From positions 1-44,243 of the forward strand of contig CACZCX010000013.1 in NCBI GenBank assembly GCA_902779875.1: 44,243 bases of DNA, written 5' to 3'. The position numbers and the translations under genes were made by a program. This DNA comes from an uncultured Bacteroidales bacterium (GTDB lineage: Bacteria; Bacteroidota; Bacteroidia; Bacteroidales; Bacteroidaceae). The notes below the pieces were generated by a model that was not told the origin of the DNA, made no database searches, and worked only from the letters and a program-made list of their open reading frames with translations. Numbering within the stretch: position 1 is the first letter of the stretch; every line of letters starts with the position of its first letter. Of this stretch, positions 34,302 through 42,696 are shown piece after piece.

Positions 34302-36320
34302 TTACTTCATTATCATAGTGGCTCCGCTGGGCTGTATCTCAAACTGATAAGGCTTCTTGGTCTTGAGCTTAAGAGTCTTGAGAGTGGGCTCCAGAGTCTT
34401 CTTGTCATCGGTATAGAACTGAACGTCGCCGTCACCCAGGAATGAGAGGTCTATCTTAGCCTTGATGGGCTCCTTTGTGGCGTTCAGACCGGCTACGAAC
34501 CAGCGGCCGTCGGTGCTCTTACGGGCCAGGATCACATACTTGCCGGGATAACCGTCCAGGAAGCGGGTCTCAGTCCATGTGGTGGGAGCCTCACGCAGCC
34601 AGTCCATGCAAATCTCGGGCGCATCCTCCAGGTTGTTGGGGCAGATGGCTATGTTCTGGATGGGGTTCTGGAATATGACCTCAGTCGCAATCTGGAATAT
34701 GGGTGTGGTCTTGAGCTGTGATCCGCGTCCGCTGTTCTGTCTGTTCAGTATGCGGTTCATAAAGCAGCCGCCGAACTCCATGCAGCCCACGGTGTTGCGG
34801 ATAAAGGGATGGAGGGTTGCCTTGAAGGCCTCCTCATCGCATGAACCCTGACCGAAATACATGTTCTCCGATGCAAGCACGGCCTCAGAACCTACGTAGT
34901 TGGGATACATACGTTCCCATCCGCGGGGCAGTGTGCAGCCGTGGAATATGCACATGATTCCGTGGTCGTTGGCATCGGACAGGACCTCCTCGTAAAGACG
35001 GATGGTCTCCTGCTTGTCACCGCCCCAGAAATCGACCTTGATTCCCTTGCAGCCCACCTTCTCGAGCCATGCCATCTCCTGCTTGCGGATGATGGAGTTG
35101 TCCATCTTGTTGATGGGGCTCTGTACTATATCGTTCCAGTAGCCGCTTGAGCTGTACCACAGGAATACGTCTACATTCTTGGAATTTGCATACTTGATGA
35201 GCTGCTCCATACGCTCGTAACCTATGTTCTCGTCCCAGCCGGCATCGATCAGGATATACTCCCAACCCATCTCGCTGGCCAGGTCTATGAACTTGACCTG
35301 ATCGTCCCAGTTGCATGATGCATCCTGCCATACAATCCAGCTCCATGTACTGCGGCCGTATACATACTCGCGTGAGGGAGCGTAGAGAGGCTCCACATAA
35401 TCCCACATGACGGTGGTCTCAACTATAGGCTTGAGGTCGGCACCCACGGTGATGGTACGCCAGGGGGTGGAACCCGGCAGACGCATGGCGGGACATACGG
35501 TTCCGTTGCCGTTGTTCTCATCGGGCATGGGGAACTCGATCTTATAGGTGTTGTCCTTGCAGTCACCCAGACGTGAGCCGCAATAGCTGCTGCTTACACC
35601 TGTCTCACACAGCAGTACCCAACCGTTCTCACCTACGTGGAACAGACCGGGGAATGTATAGCCGTGACCGTACTGTGAACGCACGTTCATCTCACCGTCA
35701 TGCGAGTAACCCTCCTCATAGCTGGGCTTGCTGCGCTGCCAGCCTATCATGGCGTCACTCTGCGGAGTGAGGAATGTGGTGGTGCCGTCAGGGAAACGGA
35801 ATCCGGTATTCTCAAACAGCACGCGGGTGCTTGAACGCTGGCGTGACTTGTGAAGATTGTAACGGATTGCGATATCGTTGTTGCTTACGCGGAACTCAAA
35901 CTCTATGGTCTCGCGTGATGCGTTCTGCAACTCAAATAATCCGATTGAATAATCGTGGCTTACATGGGCTGTCTTGATTCTGTCCATCGTGTAATCCACG
36001 CTGCGCTGGTCTGTAAGCGCACCCACCAGGGTCAGATTTTTGGTAAAGTCACCGTTACCGGCCTCACGTCCCTGAGGCAGCCCCTCAAGTGTGGGCTTGG
36101 AACCCAGGTCAAGCATGATACCGATAGGCGAATCCTCAAGCATCTGCTTGCCGTCATATGTTACGGAATAGGTGGGATTCTCGGTTCCGGTAAGGTTGAA
36201 TGATACCACAAGACGTCCGTCCGGACTTGCAAGATTCGGAATGGAGGCAGCCTCCTGAGCCTGGACGCCTGCAACGCAAAGCGCCATCAAAGCAATAATA
36301 CTGACAATTGTTCTCTTCAT
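34302..36320 (-). CDS. Glycoside hydrolase family 97 (alpha-glucosidase / alpha-galactosidase type)
   Basis: A 672-residue exported glycosidase of the SusB family. The signal peptide ends after VQAQ (residue 22). The N-terminal beta-sandwich starts with IPNLASPDGRLVVSFNLT. The catalytic barrel has STWSWIVWQDASCNWDDQ, YILIDAGWDENIGYERM, CKGIKVDFWGGDKQETI and HGCTLPRGWERMYPN, then a C-terminal beta domain. Asp430 in KVDFWGG lies where, from family literature as I recall it, retaining members such as BtGal97a keep their nucleophile; the inverting SusB uses glutamates instead. This hints at the retaining subgroup and possibly alpha-galactosidase activity (inference). No SusC/SusD genes are adjacent, so the substrate is not shown by context. 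Confidence 0.92.
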   Translation of the reverse strand: MKRTIVSIIALMALCVAGVQAQEAASIPNLASPDGRLVVSFNLTGTENPTYSVTYDGKQMLEDSPIGIMLDLGSKPTLEGLPQGREAGNGDFTKNLTLVGALTDQRSVDYTMDRIKTAHVSHDYSIGLFELQNASRETIEFEFRVSNNDIAIRYNLHKSRQRSSTRVLFENTGFRFPDGTTTFLTPQSDAMIGWQRSKPSYEEGYSHDGEMNVRSQYGHGYTFPGLFHVGENGWVLLCETGVSSSYCGSRLGDCKDNTYKIEFPMPDENNGNGTVCPAMRLPGSTPWRTITVGADLKPIVETTVMWDYVEPLYAPSREYVYGRSTWSWIVWQDASCNWDDQVKFIDLASEMGWEYILIDAGWDENIGYERMEQLIKYANSKNVDVFLWYSSSGYWNDIVQSPINKMDNSIIRKQEMAWLEKVGCKGIKVDFWGGDKQETIRLYEEVLSDANDHGIMCIFHGCTLPRGWERMYPNYVGSEAVLASENMYFGQGSCDEEAFKATLHPFIRNTVGCMEFGGCFMNRILNRQNSGRGSQLKTTPIFQIATEVIFQNPIQNIAICPNNLEDAPEICMDWLREAPTTWTETRFLDGYPGKYVILARKSTDGRWFVAGLNATKEPIKAKIDLSFLGDGDVQFYTDDKKTLEPTLKTLKLKTKKPYQFEIQPSGATMIMK

Positions 36321-36382
36321 AATGTTATCTGTAAGTTTTCAGTTAAGTCTCGTATTAAAAACAGGTTATATAACAGGTTTAA

Positions 36383-37237
36383 TCAGAATAATCGGAAACT
36401 AAGGCGGAGCGTAACCTGGGGATATATGGGATATTTGTCCACGTACTCCAGTATCTCCCTGGTGTCATCACCCAGTCCGTTGGCGGCCTCGGTGATGGTG
36501 CTGACCTCCATGTCCTGGCAGTAAAGCACAGCGTTATGGTATATCATGGCACCCATCTCAAGCTGAAGTCCCATGAAACGGTCGGGGATGCATCGGCCCA
36601 GACCCATACCTACATAGTATTTGAGAGGGTCAATCCTGAATTCGGACTGCATATATCCCTTACCGTCTTTCTCAATGACAGGATATGGCTTTCCAGCTAT
36701 CTCAAGAGCCATTTCTCTCTTCTGCCCGGGCTCTCTCTCGTTGAGCTCCTGCAGGGCTGCCCAGTCATTATCGGTCGTATTACCGCTCAGGCTTATAAAG
36801 GGATCGTTCCTGTCGGCATCGGGAGTATAATAGACTCCGCCGGCAAAATAGAATCGGCCCGAGCTGAAAGGATACCAGTTGATCATGGCCTTGTAATTGG
36901 TAAGGCCCATCCGGACTCCCGACGTGATGATGGACTCGTCGGCGAATTTGTTCCGGAATTCGTAACCTGTTTGTGAGGAATACTCCTCCTGGGCCTGACG
37001 CAGGTCACTGGTGTCAAGGAATATATCGGTATTGAACAGGTCACCCTTGGGTGCCCAGTTGTATCCGGCTTTGAGTACAAAGTGTTTCTGGATTGGTAAT
37101 GCAACTTCAACTCCGAATCCGTGAAGTCCGGCTTCGGCCCCTATTGACAGATGTCGGAAAGCCACCATGTTCTCCTGGGCGTAAAGAGAGCATGCAGCCG
37201 TCAGCGCAGCAAATAAGGTCAGGAAAAGTTTTCTCAT
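36383..37237 (-). CDS. Predicted outer membrane beta-barrel protein
   Basis: A 284-residue exported protein with a signal peptide (MRKLFLTLFAALTAACSL, cut after YAQ). The mature part alternates polar and hydrophobic residues with aromatic ends, as in small porin-like barrels: LSIGAEAGLHGFGVEVALPI, HFVLKAGYNWAPKGDLF, YKAMINWYPFSSGRFYFAGG. The final strand, PIYPQVTLRLSFRLF, ends in phenylalanine as expected for BamA recognition. A long charged insert (SDLRQAQEEYSSQTGYEFRN) probably forms an extracellular loop. No family name is recognised. It lies 62 bases upstream of the GH97 gene in the same direction, so the two may share a transcript, though I see no sugar-uptake signature in it. Confidence 0.8.
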   Translation of the reverse strand: MRKLFLTLFAALTAACSLYAQENMVAFRHLSIGAEAGLHGFGVEVALPIQKHFVLKAGYNWAPKGDLFNTDIFLDTSDLRQAQEEYSSQTGYEFRNKFADESIITSGVRMGLTNYKAMINWYPFSSGRFYFAGGVYYTPDADRNDPFISLSGNTTDNDWAALQELNEREPGQKREMALEIAGKPYPVIEKDGKGYMQSEFRIDPLKYYVGMGLGRCIPDRFMGLQLEMGAMIYHNAVLYCQDMEVSTITEAANGLGDDTREILEYVDKYPIYPQVTLRLSFRLF

Positions 37238-37370
37238 ATACGGTTTGATGGTTATTACTATCAGGTCAATAACATGACTCCTAAATGACAGCTACAAAAA
37301 TAACCCTTTATTATTCAGTGTGAAAATAAATCCGGAATTATTGTGTAACTTCGCGTCCGGTTTGATCCAT

Positions 37371-37443
37371 GCACCCATAGTTCAATGGATCAGAACATGG
37401 GATTCCGGTTCCCAAGATTAGGGTTCGATTCCCTATGGGTGTA
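37371..37443 (+). tRNA. tRNA-Arg (anticodon CCG)
   Basis: The cloverleaf is complete. Acceptor GCACCCA (37371-37377) pairs with TGGGTGT (37436-37442, one G-U) with discriminator A37443. The D arm is GTTC/GAAC. The anticodon stem TGGGA/TCCCA holds loop TTCCGGT, anticodon CCG, reading the Arg codon CGG. The T arm is TAGGG-TTCGATT-CCCTA. The CCA end is not encoded. A TAACTTCG sequence at 37346-37353, one base off TAnnTTTG, may be its -7 box. Only 3 bases separate its end from the stop codon of the convergent ung gene. Confidence 0.93.
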
Positions 37444-37446
37444 CGA

Positions 37447-38109
37447 CTACCAGTCAATGGGTGTCTCTCCTCTTTTTATAAGCCATTCGTTGGCCTGGCT
37501 GAAATGGTGATTGCCAAAGAATCCGTTATAGGCCGATAAAGGCGACGGATGCGCGGAGCTGAGTACCAGATGGCGGCTACGGTCTATGATGGCACCCTTC
37601 TTCTTGGCATAGCCTCCCCAGAGTATGAACACGAGTCCGTCCCTATGGGCGTTGAGTTCCCGTATCGCCGCATCTGTGAACTCCTCCCACCCTTTTCCCT
37701 GATGGGAACCGGCAGCACCGGCCCTTACGGTAAGGGTAGCGTTCAACAGCAGGACTCCCTGTCTGGCCCATCGGGTCAGGTCTCCGCTCGGCGGTACCGG
37801 TTTGCCCAGGTCATCACTTATCTCCTTGAATATATTCCTTAACGACGGGGGAAAAGGAACTCCGTCATTGACCGAGAAGCAGAGGCCGTGGGCCTGTCCC
37901 GGCTCGTGATAGGGATCCTGTCCTATTATGACCACCTTCACCTTATCAAAAGGACACAGGTCAAAGGCGTTGAAGATCAGTCGTCCCGGAGGATAGACCG
38001 GGCCACGAGCGTACTCCTCACGGACAAAATCCGTCAGGTTCCTGAAGTAGGGCTTGTCAAACTCCGGTTGAAGCCTCTGCTTCCAGCTCTGGTCAATCTT
38101 TACATCCAT
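37447..38109 (-). CDS. ung: Uracil-DNA glycosylase
   Basis: Family 1 uracil-DNA glycosylase (220 residues), which removes uracil from DNA and starts base excision repair. The catalytic water-activating motif is GQDPYHEPGQAHGLCFSV (Asp in GQDPYH), the uracil-recognition region is LLLNATLTVRAGAAGSHQG, and the DNA-intercalation motif is HPSPLSAYNGFFG with the catalytic histidine. The final WLIKRGETPIDW is typical. ATG 38109 is used rather than the adjacent TTG at 38112. A heptanucleotide repeat element lies immediately upstream, separating it from asnA. Its 3' end nearly touches the oppositely oriented tRNA-Arg. Confidence 0.97.
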   Translation of the reverse strand: MDVKIDQSWKQRLQPEFDKPYFRNLTDFVREEYARGPVYPPGRLIFNAFDLCPFDKVKVVIIGQDPYHEPGQAHGLCFSVNDGVPFPPSLRNIFKEISDDLGKPVPPSGDLTRWARQGVLLLNATLTVRAGAAGSHQGKGWEEFTDAAIRELNAHRDGLVFILWGGYAKKKGAIIDRSRHLVLSSAHPSPLSAYNGFFGNHHFSQANEWLIKRGETPIDW

Positions 38110-38112
38110 CAA

Positions 38113-38194
38113 AGTGAGAATTGAGAGTTGAGAATTGAGAATTGGCCATGCGGTGCGTATTAATTCTCAATTCTCAATTCTAAATTTTCAATTA
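38113..38194. repeat. Inverted heptanucleotide repeat element between ung and asnA
   Basis: The left arm (38115-38144) has GAATTGA-type units. The core, about 38145-38162, contains CATGCGGTGCGTA. The right arm (38162-38193) has the complementary units and ends at the asnA stop codon. The core differs by one base from the core after ilvC (15831-15843). The right arm matches the array downstream of the PpiD-like gene almost exactly. The element fills the whole spacer. Confidence 0.8.
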
Positions 38195-39229
38195 AATCAG
38201 TTGTATGCCGGCTTTTGCGCACTCAGCCTTCATCTCCTCCGGCCAGATGCTGGCCTGGATCTCACCGATATGTGCCTTCTGCAGGAACAGCATGCACAGT
38301 CTTGACTGTCCTATGCCGCCGCCTATTGAGAGAGGCAGCTCACCGGCCAGCAGTTTCTTGTGGAAATAGAGTTCCTTACGCTCCTGCTTGCCGCAGAGCT
38401 CAAGCTGACGCAGCATGGACTCCTTGTCAACGCGGATACCCATTGATGAGAGCTCCATGGCACGGCCCAGTATAGGATTCCATACCAGCAGGTCACCGTT
38501 AAGTCCCAGGAATCCGTCATCGTTGGGAGTGGTCCAGTCATCATAGTCAGGGGCGCGCAGGTCATGTTCCTTACCGTCACCGAGCTTGCCTCCTATGCCC
38601 ATGATGAACACGGCGCCGTGCTCACGGCAGATGGCATCCTCACGCTCCTTGGGAGTCTTGTCGGGATAGAGACGACGGAGCTCCTCGGAATGGATGAAGA
38701 ACACCTCGCGGGCCAGGAACGGCTCCAGCTGGGGATATGTCTCGCTGATAAGATACTCCGTGCGGAGCATGGCTGAATATATCTTGCGTACTATACGCTT
38801 GAGGAATGTAATGTTACGGTCATCGGCTGTGATGGTACGCTCCCAGTCCCACTGGTCAACATAAAGTGAGTGGAGGTTACCCAGGCTCTCATCGGCACGT
38901 ATGGCGTTCATGTCGGTGTAGATTCCGTAACCGGGTTTGAGACCATACTCGGCAAGGGTAAGACGTTTCCACTTGGCAAGTGAATGGACGACCTCGGCCT
39001 TGGCCTCGCCAAGATCCTTGATGGGGAATGTCACGGCACGCTCCACTCCGTTCAGGTCATCGTTTATGCCCATACCTTTAAGCACAAAGAGCGGTGCGGT
39101 CACCCTTCTCAGCTGAAGTCCGGTTGAGAGGTTCTGCTGGAAGAACTCCTTGATCAGTTTGATACCTTGCTCAGTCTGCTGCAGAGACATGAGCGGTTTG
39201 TAGTTTTTGGGAATAATCAAGTAACTCAT
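38192..39229 (-). CDS. asnA: Aspartate-ammonia ligase (asparagine synthetase A)
   Basis: AsnA makes asparagine from aspartate and ammonia with ATP to AMP, and is related to class II aminoacyl-tRNA synthetases. The 345-residue size is right. Typical segments are LQQTEQGIKLIKEFFQQNLS, LQLRRVTAPLFVLKGMGIND, YTDMNAIRADESLGNLHSLY, VDQWDWERTI (substrate binding), DDWTTPNDDGFLGLNGDLLV, ELSSMGIRVDKESMLRQLEL and, near the end, LSIGGGIGQSRLCMLFLQK, the class II motif 3 equivalent. It follows lptD by 18 bases on the same strand. Its stop codon TAA is directly followed by a GAATTGA-type array in the same orientation as at ilvC and slyD. Confidence 0.97.
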   Translation of the reverse strand: MSYLIIPKNYKPLMSLQQTEQGIKLIKEFFQQNLSTGLQLRRVTAPLFVLKGMGINDDLNGVERAVTFPIKDLGEAKAEVVHSLAKWKRLTLAEYGLKPGYGIYTDMNAIRADESLGNLHSLYVDQWDWERTITADDRNITFLKRIVRKIYSAMLRTEYLISETYPQLEPFLAREVFFIHSEELRRLYPDKTPKEREDAICREHGAVFIMGIGGKLGDGKEHDLRAPDYDDWTTPNDDGFLGLNGDLLVWNPILGRAMELSSMGIRVDKESMLRQLELCGKQERKELYFHKKLLAGELPLSIGGGIGQSRLCMLFLQKAHIGEIQASIWPEEMKAECAKAGIQLI

Positions 39230-39247
39230 ATAGTGTGGTGTTTATAT

Positions 39248-42040
39248 TCAATCGTCATACCAGTTCACGTAACTGTTGTAGCCTGACCTCTTCTTGACCT
39301 TGAGCAAGTCGGACAGCATGCTTGAATTAGCCTTGACGGTAAAGTTGTATGATGTATATGGTTTAAGTACAATGCTGCAGGACATGTTGAAACAGTGCAG
39401 GTCACGGGTCACGCTCATGGTGGTCATGGTGAAGTCATGATAGGTAAAGTCCCAACCTGACGAGAAGTTTATGTTCCACTTGTTGGTAAGCTTCATGTTG
39501 CCCGACATGTTCATGCTGTGCACGAATTTCCACGGATAGCGCATACGGTCGTAATCAAAGCCGGCCTTGTTAGTGTTATCCTCACGCATGCTTATACCGT
39601 AAGAGACGGAGAATGACCACGGGAGCGAATAGGCCACATAACCGTCCTCGTCAACCTGTGCCGCTCCTGCCTTCTTGCCGGGGGCCGATGCAGCCGTCGC
39701 CGGTCTGTTCCTCCTCTCCTCGGTTGATTCGGAATCCTGCTCCTCCTCGTCTTCATCGGGCTGGTTACGATGCAACAGTTTATCTATCTTTTCACCCCAC
39801 TTGCGGAACGTGTCGTTCTGGAATGTGTATGACCAGTGCTGGCTCATACCCTGAAAACGGCCGAACCTGCCGTAGGAGTACTCAGTACGGTTTCCTACAT
39901 AAATATCGCCCTTGTCATTCACCTCATATGCGTAGGTGGCCCATACGGCGTTGAAGTTGAACGTATAGTTGGTTCCCGGGAACTTCATCCTCAGTCTGGT
40001 GGAGAGGTCACTCCAATGGTCGGTGGCAAAGTTGTATGACATGGAGCCGCCCAACTCGTCAATCAGGCTTATCACCCTGGTACCCTTACCGGTAGTGTCC
40101 CTGTCAGAGCGTACCTTCATCTCAAGGTTGTTGCCCAGGCTCATGGAGATGGTCTGCGACTTGCCCTGACCCGGAGCGTTGCGGAACATGGAGTACTTGG
40201 CGGTCCTTACCTGGCCCTTGTCATCGGTATAGACGTATGTGTCATAGAATCCGTAACGCTCGTCACTGAAGTCCGGCGACATGGAGTAAGACACCGAAGG
40301 GGTCAACACGTGACGTACCGCCACGAGTTTGTCACCGAACATCTTTCTCCACAGTTCGGTCGGCTCGTACATACCGTACAGCTTGGCGTTGGCCGATACG
40401 CTGAAGTCATATTTGTAAACCCGGTAGAATCCGTAAACGGTATCAACCGCTACGACAGCACTGCGATCGGGATCATACTGTTTGTGAATCTTGTAGCTCT
40501 GCCAGCTGGAGCTGTACGAGAACCTGGGGGTTATGTTAATGTTCTTGAGGAACTGGAAAGTGGCGTCGACAGGAATCCTGTGGGTCATTATGTTGTTCCA
40601 GTCACGTACCAGGCTCTTGTCCATGATATCATACTCCTTGGCGGTGATGCTGTTGGTCAGTGAACCGCTGTACTGGATCTTGATCTTCTCGTACCATCTC
40701 TGCTGTCCGGCCACCTTCTTGCGCTTGAACGGATATACAGGTGACAGGCTCAGGCTTACCGTCGGGAACTGTACCGATATGGTGGTGTCACGTACGTTCT
40801 GGCTCAGGTTCATTGATGAGTTCAGGCTGAGACCGATTGACGGGAAGGTCCTGTTGTAGCTTATACTTGAAGTCTTGGTGCTCTGAGTCCTCAGCTGTGG
40901 GTTGTAGGCGCTGTACAGGTTGGAGGTCTCATAACTCTGGGTGGAGAAGTTCACACTGGCCGAGAAGGTCTGGTAGGGATTGGCCTTGGAATCCTGCGAG
41001 TGTGTCCATCGGATCTTGAAATCCTTGGTCACGGTGTAGTCCGGAAGTCCCTTGTCACCCAGTTTGGTAGTCAGCGAACTGGCATATATGTTACCTGAGA
41101 ACTTATAGCGCTTGCGGTATCTGGTCTCGGCCGATACGCCCCACGATCCCTTGGTGAATACCTCACCCAGCACCTTGAGGTCAAAATAGTCGGACAGCGC
41201 AAAGTAGTAACCGCCGTCCTTGAGATAGAAGCCACGCTCCATCTCGTCACCGTATGTAGGCACGATTATACCCGATGCATAGTCACCCTCCAGGAACGGG
41301 AAGAAGCCGAAAGGCACGAACAGCGGCAGCGGCACACCCATCACCTCGAGATAGGCGGGTCCGAATATCACGTCACGTCCGGGACGCACCTTGGCGCGTG
41401 TGATACGCAGGTTGAAATGGGGATCGTCATGCTCGTCGCAGGTGGTGTAGACGCCATCCGCTATGTAGTACTCGCCGTCAGGACCCTTCTTGGCCTCGGC
41501 ACTGGTCATGTAACCCTCACCCTGCTGGGTAATGATCTCGTTTATGTAACCCTTCTCGGTCCTGAAGTTGTAGCTTATGTGGTTCGACTCATAAGGGGTT
41601 CCGCCGTCCAGGAATACGGGAGTGCCCTGTACTATGCCCGATGAGTCCATCCTGCCGTCGGCATAGACCAGCGAGCTGTCCATCTGCATCTTAATGACGG
41701 CAGCCGTGAGCTGTACGTTCTGGTAGTTCACCTTACCGTTGCCGAACAGCGATGCGTAACCGCCCTCGCTCCATATCATGGAGTCCGATGACTCATAGAC
41801 GACAGGTGCGTCAAGAGCCTCTCTTTTTCGTCTGGGTCTTCTGGGTAGGGTATCGGCGGCAGCCAGCAGCGAGTCCGGCGCCTGGGCCTGGAGCAGCGAG
41901 TCTGCAAGGACACGGTCGGCAACTGAGACGGAGTCAGCCCCGGCAATGGAATCAGCAGGTATCTGCGCTGCTGCCCTTCCGGTAGACAGGAACAATCCGA
42001 GCAATATCGGAATCCACAACTTTCTCAATCGGTCCCTCAT
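39248..42040 (-). CDS. lptD: LptD-type outer membrane LPS assembly protein
   Basis: A 930-residue outer-membrane protein of the Bacteroidota LptD kind, which inserts lipopolysaccharide into the outer leaflet. The signal peptide ends near AAAQ (residue 26). A low-complexity Ala/Asp/Ser linker follows. The OstA-like beta-jellyroll domain lies at about 80-240 (GNGKVNYQNVQLTAAVIKMQ; YASGIIVPTYGDE closes it). A large barrel follows with many aromatic strands such as FSGNIYASSLTTKLGD and FSVSYGISMREDN. A charged insert rich in Asp and Glu (residues about 745-790, with QPDEDEEEQDSEST) probably forms a surface loop. It ends with NSYVNWYDD rather than a typical final Phe. It pairs functionally with LptC encoded at 19487-20077. 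Confidence 0.88.
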   Translation of the reverse strand: MRDRLRKLWIPILLGLFLSTGRAAAQIPADSIAGADSVSVADRVLADSLLQAQAPDSLLAAADTLPRRPRRKREALDAPVVYESSDSMIWSEGGYASLFGNGKVNYQNVQLTAAVIKMQMDSSLVYADGRMDSSGIVQGTPVFLDGGTPYESNHISYNFRTEKGYINEIITQQGEGYMTSAEAKKGPDGEYYIADGVYTTCDEHDDPHFNLRITRAKVRPGRDVIFGPAYLEVMGVPLPLFVPFGFFPFLEGDYASGIIVPTYGDEMERGFYLKDGGYYFALSDYFDLKVLGEVFTKGSWGVSAETRYRKRYKFSGNIYASSLTTKLGDKGLPDYTVTKDFKIRWTHSQDSKANPYQTFSASVNFSTQSYETSNLYSAYNPQLRTQSTKTSSISYNRTFPSIGLSLNSSMNLSQNVRDTTISVQFPTVSLSLSPVYPFKRKKVAGQQRWYEKIKIQYSGSLTNSITAKEYDIMDKSLVRDWNNIMTHRIPVDATFQFLKNINITPRFSYSSSWQSYKIHKQYDPDRSAVVAVDTVYGFYRVYKYDFSVSANAKLYGMYEPTELWRKMFGDKLVAVRHVLTPSVSYSMSPDFSDERYGFYDTYVYTDDKGQVRTAKYSMFRNAPGQGKSQTISMSLGNNLEMKVRSDRDTTGKGTRVISLIDELGGSMSYNFATDHWSDLSTRLRMKFPGTNYTFNFNAVWATYAYEVNDKGDIYVGNRTEYSYGRFGRFQGMSQHWSYTFQNDTFRKWGEKIDKLLHRNQPDEDEEEQDSESTEERRNRPATAASAPGKKAGAAQVDEDGYVAYSLPWSFSVSYGISMREDNTNKAGFDYDRMRYPWKFVHSMNMSGNMKLTNKWNINFSSGWDFTYHDFTMTTMSVTRDLHCFNMSCSIVLKPYTSYNFTVKANSSMLSDLLKVKKRSGYNSYVNWYDD

Positions 42041-42066
42041 TCTTGAGCCTTCTCCTTGACAAACTG

Positions 42067-42110
42067 CAAAAGTATCATTAAATGCTCAAAAATCCTCACA
42101 CACGCGTGTG
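42067..42110 (-). promoter_or_regulatory. Probable lptD promoter with adjacent 12-base palindrome
   Basis: Minus-strand TACTTTTG (42074-42067) matches TAnnTTTG, 27 bases before the lptD ATG. A perfect palindrome CACACGCGTGTG (42099-42110) sits 25-36 bases upstream of it, where a -33 element or operator would be. It could equally be the stem of a terminator for the preceding HD gene, though no T-run follows. Confidence 0.45.
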
Positions 42111-42144
42111 ATTTCAGTAAAATTAATCGTGAAGTGAAAAAAAA

Positions 42145-42696
42145 TCAAAGGAATTGACTGCACCACCCCCTGAAAATCTCCACACCTTCAGCACCGAACT
42201 TGGCGAGACTCCTCTCAGCCTGCTCCACGGTTTTCTCCTCGGTGGGACGGGTCTTGGAATAGAACTTATCGGCAAAACAGACAACCTTCTCCTCAAGTGA
42301 CTGGGGGCACATGTCACGGTGAGGCACCGGAAGGTCGCGTTCCAGGATCTGCTTAAGGGTGAGACCGGTACCCGTATGTCGTTCTGCCACCAGTGCATGG
42401 CGGGGCAGACCCTCTTTCCTGAGAAGGTCTGCACCCAGGTATCCATGACACAGATAGTGGTATTTCCCGTAACAATGGATGGCATCGGCATCTGTAAGAA
42501 AAATTCCGATGTCATGCAGCATGGCCGCCTCCTCTACGAACTGCCTGTCCAGATTCAGTTCCGGATGAGCCGTCGCAATGCCCAGCGCCTTGTCGGCGAC
42601 AAGGCGGCTGTGCAGTATCAGGAGTTCCTTGAGGGGCTGGTTGTCGGAGTAATACCTGTTGATTACCCGCATCCACATGCTCTCTTCTTTTTCCAT
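42145..42696 (-). CDS. HD-domain phosphohydrolase
   Basis: A 183-residue soluble protein with an HD superfamily domain. The metal-binding pattern is complete: His29 in LHSRLVADKALGIA, AAMLHDIGIF (His-Asp near 60-61), CHGYLGADLL and AERHTG as later histidines, and Asp147 in VVCFADKFYSK. Members hydrolyse phosphate esters of nucleotides or related compounds; the substrate cannot be told from sequence alone. Its ATG overlaps the GH2 stop codon by one base (TAATG), so it is translated together with that enzyme, although no functional link is evident. It stands 104 bases upstream of lptD. Confidence 0.88.
   Translation of the reverse strand: MEKEESMWMRVINRYYSDNQPLKELLILHSRLVADKALGIATAHPELNLDRQFVEEAAMLHDIGIFLTDADAIHCYGKYHYLCHGYLGADLLRKEGLPRHALVAERHTGTGLTLKQILERDLPVPHRDMCPQSLEEKVVCFADKFYSKTRPTEEKTVEQAERSLAKFGAEGVEIFRGWCSQFL

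Noticed and set aside
37371-37443. tRNA-Arg as an integration (att) site
   Set aside because: No integrase, repeated tRNA end or mobile genes are present on either side.
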